From positions 1 to 64,000 of the forward strand of contig JAUTDX010002161.1 in assembly GCA_030844895.1 (NCBI GenBank): a stretch of 64,000 bases of DNA, written 5' to 3'. The notes below the pieces were generated by a model. That model worked only from the letters and a program-made list of their open reading frames with translations, ran no database searches and had not been told where the DNA came from. Below, one piece after another: positions 13,150 through 25,577 of this stretch; position 1 is the first letter of the stretch, and each line of letters opens with the position of its first letter. Made by a program: the position numbers and the translations under genes. Source of the stretch: Ambrosia x helenae (taxonomy: Eukaryota > Streptophyta > Magnoliopsida > Asterales > Asteraceae).

Positions 13150-13743
13150 ACCAAAAAAATGACAATGGAAGATGGTGTACGAGGGAACCAAGCACAACCT
13201 TCATCTTCATCTCTAGGTCAGGTAATGGTCTATCTTTCAGTTTTCCATAGGTCCTTTTATGCTTTACATCTCTTGTGATAACCTTATTCGTTGATGGAGG
13301 GATGGTTTGAATGTGTTTTTGGAACCAATAATTGATGTGCTGTTATTTATTTCTGTTGATAACAATGTGGCAGTAGCTTCCTCACTAAATGATGTTAATG
13401 AGCTTCTATTTGCGTCGAGTGAAGACACAACTTTAGCCCAAGGTTCAACGCAGTCCATATCTGGTATGATTTCTCTCTTTTTTTAACTGACCGAATGAGA
13501 AAATCATAATTATTAGAACCTGTTTGCTATTTGTGTGCTTTGATGAATAAAGGAGAACCTAATAATTTAATTTCTATCGATCTATACAAGTTAATTGTTA
13601 CTTTCTGTTCTACTTTTGGTCTTCTTTTATCAATCATCCATATCATCTTCAATTGCAGATTTTTTGGCGATGTTGTGGTGAAATTGATTTTCTTTTGTAA
13701 TGTGTTGACGCAGAGGCGATAATCGCAGCCGGTGAGCTAGCTA
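13150..13743 (+). pseudogene. Captured exon-like fragments, unidentified gene
   Basis: Several short stretches look like exons with splice signals. One opens with ATG at 13158 and gives an acidic/Ser-rich N-terminus (MTMEDGVRGNQAQPSSSSLG), ending at a GT donor near 13220. A second near 13372-13465 ends at a GT donor. A third at about 13711-13743 (EAIIAAGELA) lies between a CAG acceptor and GGTAAAC. They lie inside the Helitron on its plus strand, as expected for gene capture. I do not recognise the parent gene, and there is no evidence of function. Confidence 0.4.
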
Positions 13744-16700
13744 GGTAAACCAAAGATTGTATTAACTGAGCACACCACCAACAGGAACATGTTGGACAAA
13801 AAAATGACACTTTATGATCAAATTGAAATTCAGAACCTCGATCCCTGTTTTCTCTCTTGTATACAAAACACATAATGAACGGTGAATATATTCAGATTTG
13901 CAGGTGACATGACTCATATCGATAGTGTTCTTGTTTTGCTCTTGAATATACTCACCGTCAAATCATCGTAGGTAATTGATATTCCTCACATTTAAGCAGA
14001 TTTGAAATTTGAGAATTAATAATTCTATGAGTTTTTGTTTTCCCTTAATTGCCGTTTTATTTTCTGATTTGGAGCAGAATTCATGATGTCATTGGTGATA
14101 TAGTTGTTTCGGATTGATTGTTGATGAAATATGAACTAATTTTGTGTTATTTCATTGTGCAAATGTTGATTCTTGAAAGTATGAAGTGATTTTTTATTAA
14201 TAATGTTTGCTGGTAGCTTTGTTCTTTGGTAGTGATTTTAGCCATCATGTATCTCGTGTAGGTTCTGTTGTGAGGTCGCTTTTATGGTTGGTGATTTATG
14301 GCATTTTGTAAATGGTGTGAATGTCTGATAGTAGTTAATAGGTCTTTACTAGCAAATTGCAAGGAAGTTTTAGTGAAAAATATTTCTTTTGGTGCAGAAT
14401 TCTCATATGCTAATCACCAATGGGCTATTAATAGTTTATCTTAGATTGTATTCTTGTTTTCATAGATGTTGAAGACCAATTTCAATCTTTTGCGTTGTTT
14501 GTGCATTTAACTTCTTTCAACTATGGATGTATTATCTTGATCCTACATAATTTTATTACGAGCTTGTATTGCTTTTGTTTGAAATGCACTGTTTTACAAC
14601 ATGACAAACTTAAAGAGATGAATTTTAACGGACCCGGCCTACTAATGTTGATAACACAAACAGAAATCCTTGATTATAAGATCTATGTACTTACTATTTA
14701 AAAAAAAATACAAATAATTTGCTTATATCGAAGTAGCAAACATAGCATTTTTGTGGTGTAATATTTTGCTTATATCATATGTAAAATTGTCATTTATTTT
14801 ATTTTGTTATTTTTTTTCCAGATGAGAATGTCTGAAACAACGACTGCTGTCCTCTAGCATGCATAAACTAATGGTAAGTCAGTATTATGATGGGTCAAAA
14901 CATGCTGGTAGACCAAAATAGCCCTTGGTCCATTTTTTTACCTTATTTTGAAGGCTTCTGTGTCTACTAACTGAATAATCTGTGTTTTATTCAGGGTTAT
15001 ACTTGGGAATTAACTAGGGCTGTCATTTTTAACCGAAACCTGCCCAACACTAAAGCCGCCTGAACCCTAAACTGAAGCCGCCAACCCGAACTAGAGGAAA
15101 ACCAAAGGTCCAGTGCTTTTTTCTTATTTGTTCATGTACCTTTCATGTACGAAGATCGTGAAGACACACAACCAAAGTACATGTAAGCAACAAACTACAC
15201 TTTTCCTTTTTCCATAATAAGGTTATTTTGTCTAGGATGAAACGAAGATTATTTTAATTTAGTTTAAACAATGGGTCTATTTTCAAGTTGAGCTCATGAA
15301 AGTATTTATTTAAACAGATCAACCTTGCAGGTTGGGTTCAATTATTAACCAATGTATTTATTTTCTATAACATGTGTTTTATGATATGATTTTATAAATT
15401 ATGCTACCATAAATAAAAAAGGATATTTGAATTATATGGATATCAAATTGAACCTTTGAGCACCTTTAATTTATATGTTGAGATGAAACATACCGACCTC
15501 AAGAAGGTCTCGTACGGTTCTTGATCATGCCGGAAGAGAATGTTTAGTTATTCGAATGACGTTACATTAGTCGATTTTTTTCCTTTTCGTGTAAAATAGG
15601 CCCATAATGCGAATACATTAATTCGAATGAACTAAAAATATGACGCTTTACTTCAATTTATTGTTCCCCGGATTATGTTATTGGAATTGGCTACATCTTT
15701 GAATCTATACAATAGGATCCCTGGGCTAAACTATATTTAGGACGGATCCATTATTGGATTCTACTCTTTGGTAGGCATTTGGAATTTTTAGTTGACATTA
15801 CATTTCAATTATTTAAAGTTAATTTGAAAAATGCTGAGATAACAAGACAACATCAATTGCTGCTTAATCCTTTTGTTATTCAGGTTTTCAAATACAACAT
15901 GTCACTTGCGGATATTGGATATATGCGTGTATATATCTTCAATCATATCTGTATGCATACATGAAGTTGGACACGCGCTTGCTGCCGCAAGGTTATAACT
16001 TTTATCCCATTCTTCACCATTATGTTACCTAGGTAACTAATGAATTATTCTAGGTCAGGATTGGTTCGGGTCTAAATGGGCACGGGTCAGAACTTAAAAT
16101 TTATCGATTTGTTTCTTTCTTCAACAAATTCATCAACAACCCAAATCAATAAAGGGCAAACTAATTAAAATCATCTATTGAGTTGATGACATGAAAAATA
16201 AAATTTGACATTTGAGTAATAATTTGTTTTATTTGTCATTTGGACATGATTCATATGGGTGCTGATTGTCATATAAAACCTTCTATATTGGTTCGTCAAA
16301 TATATTTAAATATTGGTATGTCCAGTAGATCTTCTTTTATGGTTGAATTTGGGTGCACTGAGTTTAAAAACATGGGGTTGTGTTCAGTAACCTTTAATCG
16401 TATAGCTTTTTAGAGATTATTAGAAAAATATCCTTATAGAGCTATTTCGTTTAATTTGATCCATTTAACCTAATACAAATCAACCTCTTCATAATTAAAT
16501 TGAACAAATTACCACCTCTAGAAATGGAAAATGGTTTCAAAGCTGGTGGTAGTTTTTAGCCTTTAGCTTTTATCATTTAACTTTTTTGTTTGTGATTTAT
16601 CTTTGATGCAGGTTACTATTTAGGCCTGGAGAGCCTTTTACATTTTGTAGAAATCAAATATAAATCGGGAGAGAACGTGAAAAAGGTTCATGCATTTGGG

Positions 16701-18080
16701 TTACCTGGATAGCGAGTTAGCTATTTGGTCTGTTTCAAAATGGAAAAATGGTGAGACTGCAAATGGTGCAAAATGGTGAAAGAGTGCAGCTTCAGAATTT
16801 GTCTGCCCAAACTGATTTCCCAAAATGGTGATAAACTGCAAAATACGAAATGGTCTGCATACACTGCTCACTTTAATAGTGCTTTGCTACAACATCTCCT
16901 AAAAAGTGAAACCTCTATAGTTGTAATAAGGCCAAACAATAGGGTCTATGATCTAGGGCTTGAACCAATGTATAACATCTCTAATGGTCACTGTGTTTTA
17001 GAATTCAAAAGAATTGTCATAATTTTAACTTTGTTTGTGTTTGACTGATAAAAGTCAAACATGAACTAAAAGTTAGTGTGAAACAGTACTTGTAGTTTTA
17101 TATGTATAGTACACTAATTTACAAGTTTATTTAATCATTATTAAATTTTTATTTATTTATTTTATTATTATTATTATATTTTAGATTTCTGAAGATATTT
17201 TGTAGGCTTCAATGCAAAAAGGAAATGAAGTAATCTATTACAACTTTGTGTTGGATTATGTTGAATCCTAACATTTGGTAGCTTTGGAAATATGGCACTA
17301 ACTTTTGACAACATGTTGCTAAACTCTTGAACTTGATTATTTGATCTTCATATATTTCTAGGCTTTACATCTTTAACTTATGTATTTCATATTTTATACT
17401 TTTATTTCATGTAATTATACATCTAAATTTTGTTTTGCCTTTCAACTGAAATTAAACGAACCAAACAAAAAGTCGTCAATCCGACTAATAAACCAAACTA
17501 ATGAACCAAAAACCGAATAGTTAATAAAATAGATTAATCGATGACTTTGGTTTGGGTTGAAGATATTAACTGAACCGATCGAACCTTGAACACCCTATTA
17601 GTTTAAAATAGTAAACAGATGAACTTTGAGGATGTGAAATCATTATGATGCTAGGAGCCTTATTTTTATAAGTAAAGGTAAACTGAATATTGAACTTGTG
17701 ATTTAGATCTTTTTATTCGTCTTCCACTTTAAGTATCGCTAGCTACTGACCATGAATTAATGGTGATTTGTTTCGAAGAGATTTTGTTAGGGATTGTTCG
17801 GTTTTCATTTTTTTATGTTCATGTATTTTGTTTGTTTTTTGTTTTGTCCATCAGTTTGATTATTTTTCTAGAGATTGTGTGATGAATCGCGATCGATTTT
17901 AATCCATTTTATATTGTTTTCTGATCTGATGTAGTGTAATTTATTGCGAGTTTGTTTATTTTACGTTACTAGAAGTGATTTTACTAGGTTCTCATTACTA
18001 TTGAATTATGAACTTGAAGCTTTTTTAGGTAAACCATTATGTTTTTTTTTCACTTGGGTCCACAAATAATTCAGATGGAT
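13744..18080. other. Helitron interior, no gene recognised
   Basis: AT-rich intron-like or intergenic DNA. Only short frames are present, and none resembles a known domain. A segment near 15480-15790 looks different from its surroundings (see findings). Degenerate 'aaccgaa' type motifs occur near 15030-15100 and 17450-17590. Confidence 0.5.
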
Positions 18081-18083
18081 TTA

Positions 18084-18399
18084 GGGGCTGTTTGGTAAGT
18101 CTCTTAATGAGGCTTTGAACCATTCAGCGCTGAATGATTCAGCATTCAACGCGTTTGTTTCAGCTTCTGAATGAAATGGTTAAGACCGAATCATTAAGAC
18201 TTGGGATGTTGCTAAACCATTAAGCACTGAACTATTAAGCACTGAACTTGACTGAATCTTAATGAAACTCTCCTACCAATGCGGGACATGAAAACTAACC
18301 ATTAAGAGGTCTAACTTAATGATTCAGCACTTAACCATTCAGGCCTTTTAATCATTTAGACCTCTTAATGATTCAACACTTAATCAACCAAACAGCCCC
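18084..18399. mobile_element. Tourist/Harbinger-type MITE
   Basis: 316 bp with perfect terminal inverted repeats GGGGCTGTTTGGT / ACCAAACAGCCCC, flanked by the 3-bp duplication TTA (18081-18083 and 18400-18402). Most of the interior is also palindromic. The TIR sequence and the TTA target are those of PIF/Harbinger MITEs. It lies inside the Helitron at 12411-19004. Confidence 0.9.
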
Positions 18400-19004
18400 T
18401 TAATGTAAGGAAGACTTTTAACAACCTACATTTAACTTCTTTTGAGAAACTTCTATATACATTACCATTTCATGAACCTCTGTTTTCTTCACAACATATG
18501 GTCATCAAATAAAATAGTAAGCTTGGATTAGAAAAGCGAGCTTCTAACGTTTTTATGTGAATGTGGAGTTGATAATTCAAGTGAATTTACACTTTGGAAT
18601 TTATTTTTTAATATTCTATATATGATCAGGTGGAAGTCTTTGGTATATCTTTGACTCATTAGATTTAATTATCTCTCGGTTGTTAAATAGTAAGAAAACG
18701 AGTGATATTTTCTTGTTTGTGTGTTCTTATATCTTTGATAGAGACTCATTAGAACTCTAACTGATATTTCTTGTTTGTGTGTTCGTATATTGGTGTGTGG
18801 AAGTATTTTGATAATTTAATGTTAAACTATTATTTAATTGGGTTCTCTAAGACCTATGTCATAGACATACGAGACTGATACTATGAATAAGAAAACTAAC
18901 AGACGTACCATAAACCATATCATGAATGAATTGAAAAACTAACAGAAAACGAGTATTGCTTTGTAAATTTTCACCGCCGCCGCATCGCGCGGGTTTTTTA
19001 CTAG

Positions 19005-19636
19005 TATAAATATATATATATGGAAATAGTACAAATGTTAATAACCTCTACACTTTGATTTTTTTTCATCGTATACCACCGATTTTGAATTACAAAATGG
19101 ATTTTAGCATTTACATTAATTAAAATAATTACACATCACACTTTGTAATAAAAGAAATCATAATCCTTTGGAGAATCCTCACAACTGCCATCTGCACCCC
19201 TCAGATCATCAAATTTGCATCATAAAACATTGTTGCCATCAAATTACATGTATAAACACTATAGAAGTAGCCCAGTGTCAATTATGTGATGACAAGTAAA
19301 CAGAAACCAATATATTTGTAACAATTATGTCATTGAACAATTAATAACATCACCAAAATTTACCTTTAAGACTTCATTCCAAAGGTATAAGATTGTGCAC
19401 ATCTTGAAGTGATATATATAAGATATAATTTGGATAATTCATGCCCATGTAAAAATAAAATTTGGATAAACCAAGCCCAAACTAAACAACTCAAACATAA
19501 TTCCATTAAGCCCATCATTTTTGGACTTTAGAGGTGAAATCAAAATTTTAGCCCAAACCACAATGACCAACTGTGTTCCTTATTATAAGTTCAATTTATT
19601 ATCAGAGCCTAACCCATGAAATCAAATCATAACTAA
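19005..19636. other. Intergenic, nothing recognised
   Basis: AT-rich sequence between the Helitron end and the hAT MITE. No frame or repeat terminus that I can support. Confidence 0.5.
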
Positions 19637-19644
19637 ATTGTAAG

Positions 19645-19813
19645 TAGTGGCGGATCTAGAAACATTTTTCAGTAGTAACGTTTTTCATTTTAGTAGCAAC
19701 GTTTTCCAAATTTCGTTAAAAAAAAACCCAAAATTTCCACTAATTTTCCACTATGCGCGCGAAGTTGAGCCGCAACGTCCGCAACCCCTGCGTGTGTTGT
19801 ATGTCCGCCCCTG
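19645..19813. mobile_element. Small hAT-type MITE
   Basis: 169 bp with ends TAGTGGCGGA / TCCGCCCCTG (imperfect inverted repeats), flanked by a perfect 8-bp duplication ATTGTAAG at 19637-19644 and 19814-19821. The 8-bp TSD and CAGGGGCGGA-like ends fit hAT. Non-coding. Confidence 0.85.
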
Positions 19814-19848
19814 ATTGTAAGCCATGGTTCAATTTAGTTTTGTTTTAA

Positions 19849-19890
19849 CTAGATAGATCCCTGCGCGCGCTTCGCTGCACATTTCCGGGC
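19849..19890 (-). other. Helitron-type 3' terminus, minus strand
   Basis: On the minus strand, a GC-rich hairpin (GCAGCGAAGCGCGCGC) is followed by a short spacer and CTAG (19849-19852), then T. The partner 5' end further right was not located. It may be an orphan end or an element broken by later MITE insertions. Confidence 0.4.
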
Positions 19891-20085
19891 ATTGACGGTC
19901 ACCGTATTGTTTAGGTACAACATAGCATCGCAAAACACAATTTTGACCACTTTCTTTGTTCTTTCGTTATAGCCCCGGCCTACCTATACTCATTTAAAAA
20001 AAATTATATTTTTTGTCACTGATTTTGATTTAATATTTAAAAAACAAAAAACACTTGTTAAAATGAAAAAATAAACAAAGTAAAA

Positions 20086-20336
20086 ACCATAAGTGTTTAT
20101 TGTTTAACGAAGTTGTAAAATAAATAAATAAATAAATAAAGGCCTCCCCCAAGGTTCAACATTAGGACCTTGAACAACAAAAGCTCACAATAAACCACTT
20201 CACCACCAACACAATTATGCTTTGAAATGAAACCACAAGTGTTTATTGTTTAACAAAGTTGAAAAAAAAAGGCCTCCGGGACCTCTCACAACCAAAGCTC
20301 ACCACAAACCACTTCACCACCAACACACTTTATGTT
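20086..20336 (+). repeat. Imperfect tandem duplication
   Basis: Two copies of a roughly 100-130 bp block ('AGTGTTTATTGTTTAAC' ... 'CCACTTCACCACCAACACA'), one at about 20086-20215 and one at about 20236-20325, with indels including a (TAAA)n run in the first. Non-coding. Confidence 0.6.
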
Positions 20337-20428
20337 TTATCTTTGAAACTATATCTATTTATTGCTTAATAAAATTGCAAATATATATATTATATATATA
20401 TATATATATTATATATATATATATATAT

Positions 20429-20843
20429 AGGGTGAGGTTCCTGTACAAAGGCTATATTTCGTGAGAAGTGTGAGAAGGATTAAAACTTGATACTTTGGCA
20501 TCAATTTTTGAACTTATTCGTGATGTTTTGGATTGTTTTGTCTAGAAAAACACCAAACATAACAATTAAAAACCAAAAACAATGTATTTTAGGCTTAAAA
20601 CTTAAAACACCATGCTAAGAACATTAAACAGTGTGTTTTAAGTGTTAAGTAGTCTGTTTTAGTTGTTTTTTAAATTTAATAACTATAATACATTGCATTG
20701 TGTTTTAGATTGTTGTGTTTGGTGTTTTTCAAGTTAAAACAACCTAAAACATCATTCCTAAATCCAAAACATGATGCCTAAATGTCAATTCTTAATCCTT
20801 CTCACACTTCTCACGAAATATGTCTTTTGTACAGGAACCTAAA

Positions 20844-20846
<3 letters not shown>
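20429..20846. mobile_element. Long-TIR MITE in a TA repeat
   Basis: The arms GGGTGAGGTTCCTGTACAAA and TTGTACAGGAACCTAAACC are inverted, and pairing continues through 'CGTGAGAAGTGTGAGAAGGATT' into the interior. It sits between two (TA)n tracts, which hides the target duplication. The length (about 420 bp) and extended TIRs suit a Mutator-like MITE. Non-coding. Confidence 0.7.
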
Positions 20847-20891
<45 letters not shown>

Positions 20892-21091
20892 CCACCACCC
20901 CTCTCAACCAATGAAAGAGATGATAGCACTATTCACCCACTCTTCAATAATACATATATAATTTTCGTTACTAACGGTTAGCTTACAGTTTGATCTAACA
21001 AGAATAAAAACAGAACTATGAAAAATTCTAGTAAACACTTTGATGGGTGTTAGATAGTATCTTTGGCATAGTGTGTATATATAATAATAGG

Positions 21092-21452
21092 GGAATTGGA
21101 ATTAAATGATCCTAACTTTGTCGGGTTAGAAGACAATAATCCAACTTGAAAACTAGAATCTAACAGACCCAACTTGTATTGGCTTTTATTTTACTGGATC
21201 AAAACTAACTGGTTTTAACCCAGTTAGTTTTCTGCCTACGTGGCATGTCATAAAGTGCAAGTGGGTCAGTAGAATGCATAAAATGTATAAAATGGCATGC
21301 CACGTAGGCAGAAAACTAAATAAGTTAAACTCAATTAGTTTTGGTCCAGTGAAATAAAAACCAAGACAAGTTAGGCTTGTTAGATTCTAGTTTTCAAGTT
21401 AGGATTATTCTCTTCCAACACGACAAAGTTATGATTATTTAATTCCATTTCC
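21092..21452. mobile_element. Long-TIR MITE
   Basis: A 361-bp near-complete inverted repeat. The left end GGAATTGGAATTAAATGATC pairs with the right end ending ...TTAATTCCATTTCC, and internal blocks such as 'GCCTACGTGGCATG' / 'CATGCCACGTAGGC' pair too. No open frame of note. The superfamily is probably Mutator-like, and the TSD is not resolved. Confidence 0.7.
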
Positions 21453-22271
21453 TCTAAATCATATATTTTAAATATTATACTTTGTATTAATTGAAACCTA
21501 AGTTGAACAGTAAGTGGGCAGGGGCAATTTGGAGATTTCATATGGGAATAGATGGGTATTTCGGATATAATCCCATGGTATCGAGCAATTCTTCTGCTGG
21601 CATCTTCTTTTTGTGCCAAGTTTCTAAAAAGCTTACGGTTTCCTGGTCTTCTGACGCGTGTGAAGGAGTCCATGTGTCTTTCTATAGCATCTCACCTTCA
21701 TCCCCACCGTTCTCACTCTTTCACAAAACTCCTTGGTGAAGACCTGTTCCGTTATGTGATTTACTTGACATTGTTCACCACATCTAACCCCTTTTTATTT
21801 GTCTTATAGATTTCACGATTTGATGTGGCACTAAGCAGGAACAGTCTTGCGGAACTCAATTCGATGTAAGTCTAAATTTCTTTCTCCATTTCATTGTTTT
21901 AGTTTGGAAATTTCATATGTGTTTATGATAATAGGATTTGAAGGTAAACTTGATCATCATAGATTATTTCAGATCAGCCTGAGCCCTAAAATTTATGATT
22001 TGCAGCTGCTCACGTGGATACTTAAGAAATTGTTGCTGTAAATATGGTAATGTTTGTTGTTGTTGTTTCAGAATTGCAATTTAATTAGTTCATTAGCTAT
22101 TTGATTGACCCTTTTGACAAATTCACTCTTTATGCACAAGTAATTGAACATATATTTTGATATTTTTTTTAGAACGATCCATTTTGAACTGATCCTGTTT
22201 TGACCCATTTGCAAGCTTAAGTTTAATATATAAAATTGATCTTTATTGTTGCAATGTTACTGATCATGCAG

Positions 22272-22359
22272 GTTAGATGAAGCGAAACAGCCACTTTCAA
22301 GAAAAGTACCAATTGCATCTAACAAGGTCAAGCCTTATCGGATGGTGATCGTGGCCGGT
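22272..22359 (+). pseudogene. Captured cellulose synthase (CesA) exon fragment
   Basis: Following a CAG splice acceptor, one frame reads LDEAKQPLSRKVPIASNK then VKPYRMVIVAG. This is the conserved block just before the first transmembrane helix of plant CesA proteins (family pattern DEARQPLSRKV-P-SS-INPYRMVIV). Only this one piece is present. Downstream the frame enters unrelated sequence, and no catalytic D,D,D,QxxRW region exists anywhere in the window. Another exon-like piece follows a CAG at 22423-22424 (SYHYSEHYHSDPRNGPAMAI), of unknown origin. The context (Helitron 3' end at 29736 on the same strand, copia inserted between) suggests transduplication by a Helitron. Non-functional. Confidence 0.75.
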
Positions 22360-22861
22360 TATTTATTCTCATGATCTTTTTTGTTATTTTAGTGACCATG
22401 CCTTTGTGTTTATGTTGATTGCAGGTCTTATCATTATTCGGAGCACTACCATAGTGACCCCCGCAATGGACCAGCCATGGCAATCATAGTTAAGGTTTTG
22501 TTTGTCTGTCATCTTAGCCATTTGTAATGAGATATCTATATTCGACTTAAAACACCATTTTAATCAAATATCACTTCTTTTATACTTTAACAATATATCT
22601 TGATTTAAATCAGTGTCATTGGATCATTATTTTCATACTAACAGAATATCTTGATTTAAATCAATTTCATTAGTGATTTTAGTTAATTATCCAAATTCTC
22701 AACTTAGGCCAACTTCACTAAAATCTACTTCAGAAAACGTATGTGGTAATTCTAAACTCAAAAGATGTCATAGTTATGTGCTATTTCTATAAATTTGGAT
22801 TTTAGCACATTAACCACTAATACTCCAGTCATCAATTTATTTTTTCACAATATAGTGTACC

Positions 22862-23503
22862 TGTAGAATTTTAGGGTTTCAACCAACACAAACCAGAAAT
22901 AAACAAAACAACCACAACAATATCAACACAAAGATGTAGGCGACAAAACGGTGACGAAAACTCTTATTAACCCAAACCAGAAAGTTGCCCCCAAATACCC
23001 AAAGATCTCAGCAATCACTGAGATCAATAAACTGAAAGTACAATACAGAACGATCTGCTGATTACAAAGATCAGCAGATCAATAGAAGAACAATACAAAG
23101 AAATAAAACTATTACAAACCTAACGAAACCCTAATAACCAGAGAACAACGAACAGAACAAAGAAAAGAAAGCTAAACCCTAACTCGTTCAGCTCAAGAGT
23201 TTATATAGCCACAGCAACAACGATCCAACGGCCACGATAGATTTAATCCAACGATCATAAATCCTCCATGTCAGCAATCTGTGTGAAAAAGCACACGAAA
23301 CAAACACACTTAACAAAGACCCGGTTCATATGAACCCAGTCCAATCAACTCTTTTAGTGAACCCCTTCAGACTAATGGGCTAACAATTACGGGCTACTCT
23401 TTTAGCCCAAACTATTACAAAACATCAGGCTAACACAAACAAGCCCATCAACTTATTATTATTATCATTTAGTAATTGAATTATAACATTATTATTTTCA
23501 ACA
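22862..23503 (-). repeat. Copia 3' LTR
   Basis: 642 bp, TG...CA. It matches 28719-29361 closely along its whole length. The minus-strand purine tract at 23504-23517 borders it, marking it as the 3' LTR. Confidence 0.9.
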
Positions 23504-23517
23504 TGCCCCCTTAATTC
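23504..23517 (-). other. Copia polypurine tract
   Basis: The minus strand reads GAATTAAGGGGGCA directly before the LTR TG. This is the expected second-strand primer position. It overlaps the end of the pol frame. Confidence 0.75.
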
Positions 23518-25577
23518 AATTACTAAAAAGATTTGACAACCCAAGTTTACCACAAAGAAAATCATGTTGAGTTGCAAATAACCCTTTTGTAAAAATATCA
23601 GCAACTTGTTGTTCTGATTTTACCTTAACAGCCTTAACAAAACCTGAACTAATCTTCTCTCTTAAGAAGTGAAGATCTAGTTCAAAATGTTTTGTTCTAT
23701 CATGAAATACAGGGTTTTCTGCTATAGAAATCGCAGACTTACTGTCACAAAACAAATTAACTGGTAAACACATCTGAATACCTAATTCACTTAATAAATT
23801 ATGTATCCAGATAAGTTCACTTACAGCTGAACACATAGCTCGGTACTCAGCTTCAGCTGATGACCGAGCTACTGTGCTTTGTTTTTTACTTTTCCAAGAT
23901 ACAAGATTACTACCAATAAAAACACAGAAACCAGTTACAGATTTCCTGGTAACCAAACACTTAGCCCAATCTGCATCAGAATAGGCTGATAGATTAAAAC
24001 TATCATCTTTCTTAAAAACAATACCTTTCCCTGGAGAAAGCTTGAGATACCTCAGCAATCTCAAAGCTATCCGTTGTGTAGTCTGAGTCGGTTTATGCAT
24101 AAACTGACTCAGAAACTGCACTGCATAGCTTATATCAGGACGGGTCAAAGATAAATAGATAAGTTTTCCTATCAATCTTTGAAACCCAGTAACATCCTGT
24201 AAAGGCTTATCATTCTTATTATTCTTAACACTTTGAGCATGGTTCTGCTCAATGGGCACACTAACAGGTTTACACCCTAAATAACCAAAGTCACTCAAAA
24301 GATCCAAACAATACTTTCTTTGATTAAGACATATTTCAGACCCTGAATACACTACTTCTATACCAAGAAAGTACTTCAACTGTCCAAGATCTTTTATTTG
24401 AAAATTTTCATTTAAAAGTTTCTTAACTTTATTTATTTCTTCAAAGTTATTTCCAGTGATAACAATATCATCCACATACACAAGTAATACCAAAAATATA
24501 CCACTATCAGACTTAACAAACATGGAATAATCACAAACACTTTGAACAAACCCAATATTTTTCAAAACAGCAACTAATTTTTCATTCCATTTTCTGGGGG
24601 CCTGTTTCAGCCCATATAAAGACTTCACTAATTTGCAAACTTTAGACTCATTACCAGAAGAATACCCTTCTGGTAATTGCATATAAACATCTTCAGTTAT
24701 AGACCCATACAAAAAAGCATTATTTATGTCAAGCTGATATAGTACCCAATTGTTTTGAACAGCTAGACTTATTACACATCTAACAGTAACCATTTTGACC
24801 ACAGGAGAAAAGGTTTCTCCAAAATCTAACCCCTCTCTCTGGCTATAACCTTTGGCAACAAGCCTTGCCTTATACCTATCAACTTGACCATCAGCCTTAT
24901 ATTTAATTTTATAGACCCACTTGCACCCTATTGCTTTTCTACCAGGAGGTAAATCAGCAATAACCCAGGTGTTATTTCTATACAGAGCCTCCATCTCACT
25001 GTTCATTGCTTCTACCCACTTAGGATCTTGAGAAGCATGATAGTAAGATGAAGGTTCAACAGTTTTGTCTAAACTAGATATAAAACACTTGGTTTCAAAA
25101 GAAAGATTAGAGTAGTTAACAACCTTTTCAACCCCATATTTAACCTTTCCCTCTATCACATAATCAGTAAATTTTCTAGGTAAAACAGACTGTCTAGATG
25201 ACTGTCTAGAGGAAATCCTATCTCCCTCAGGGGTAAGTGTCTCATCATATGATCCCTCTAATCCTGAAGAACTAGACTCTCTACCTAATTCACCACTAGG
25301 TTGCTGATCATTAACATGATCTACCTCTCTAGTAGTTCTAAAAGGAGAGTTATCTAACTGCTCCTCAGGAGAGTGATCATGAGAATCACTTGTTCCCCCT
25401 TCATCATTGGGAGGTCTTGAATTTGAACCATTTTCAGAACTTATAGTGTCATATATATCAAAAAAGTTTGAATGATCCAGATCTTTAAAAACAGTTTCTT
25501 TAAACTCTGTTTTAAAAGGATATATATTCTCATAGAACTTAACATCTCTTGAAAAACTTATCTTTTTTATTCAAGAC
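23516..25577 (-). pseudogene. Copia pol: reverse transcriptase and RNase H
   Basis: Open frame of about 680 codons if read from the frameshift near 25577; 547 codons from 25159. It holds the RT_2 domain: WVYKIKYKADG near the start, then YKARLVAKGYSQ, LDINNAFLYG and the catalytic YVDD box (LLVYVDDIVITGN), then the copia RNase H with SDADWAKC, GSNLVSWKSKKQ and SSAEAEYRAM. The catalytic motifs look intact. The stretch 25160-25577 encodes the acidic, Ser/Gly-rich linker between integrase and RT. It is cut from the integrase frame by a one-base shift. Confidence 0.9.

Larger units (their letters stand above)
12411..19004 (+). mobile_element. 6.6 kb non-autonomous Helitron
   Basis: The 5' end is TCTATACTATATTAATAAGC preceded by A. 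The 3' end is a GC-rich hairpin (CCGCCGCATCGCGCGG), a T run and CTAG (19001-19004) followed by T. These match Helitron rules: TC start, hairpin plus CTRR end, insertion between A and T, no target duplication. Inside are a (CT)n run, a long inverted-repeat MITE, exon-like gene pieces (13150-13743) and a Harbinger MITE. No frame encodes a Rep/helicase. The two ends are assumed to belong to one element, and an end-to-end family alignment was not possible here. Confidence 0.65.
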
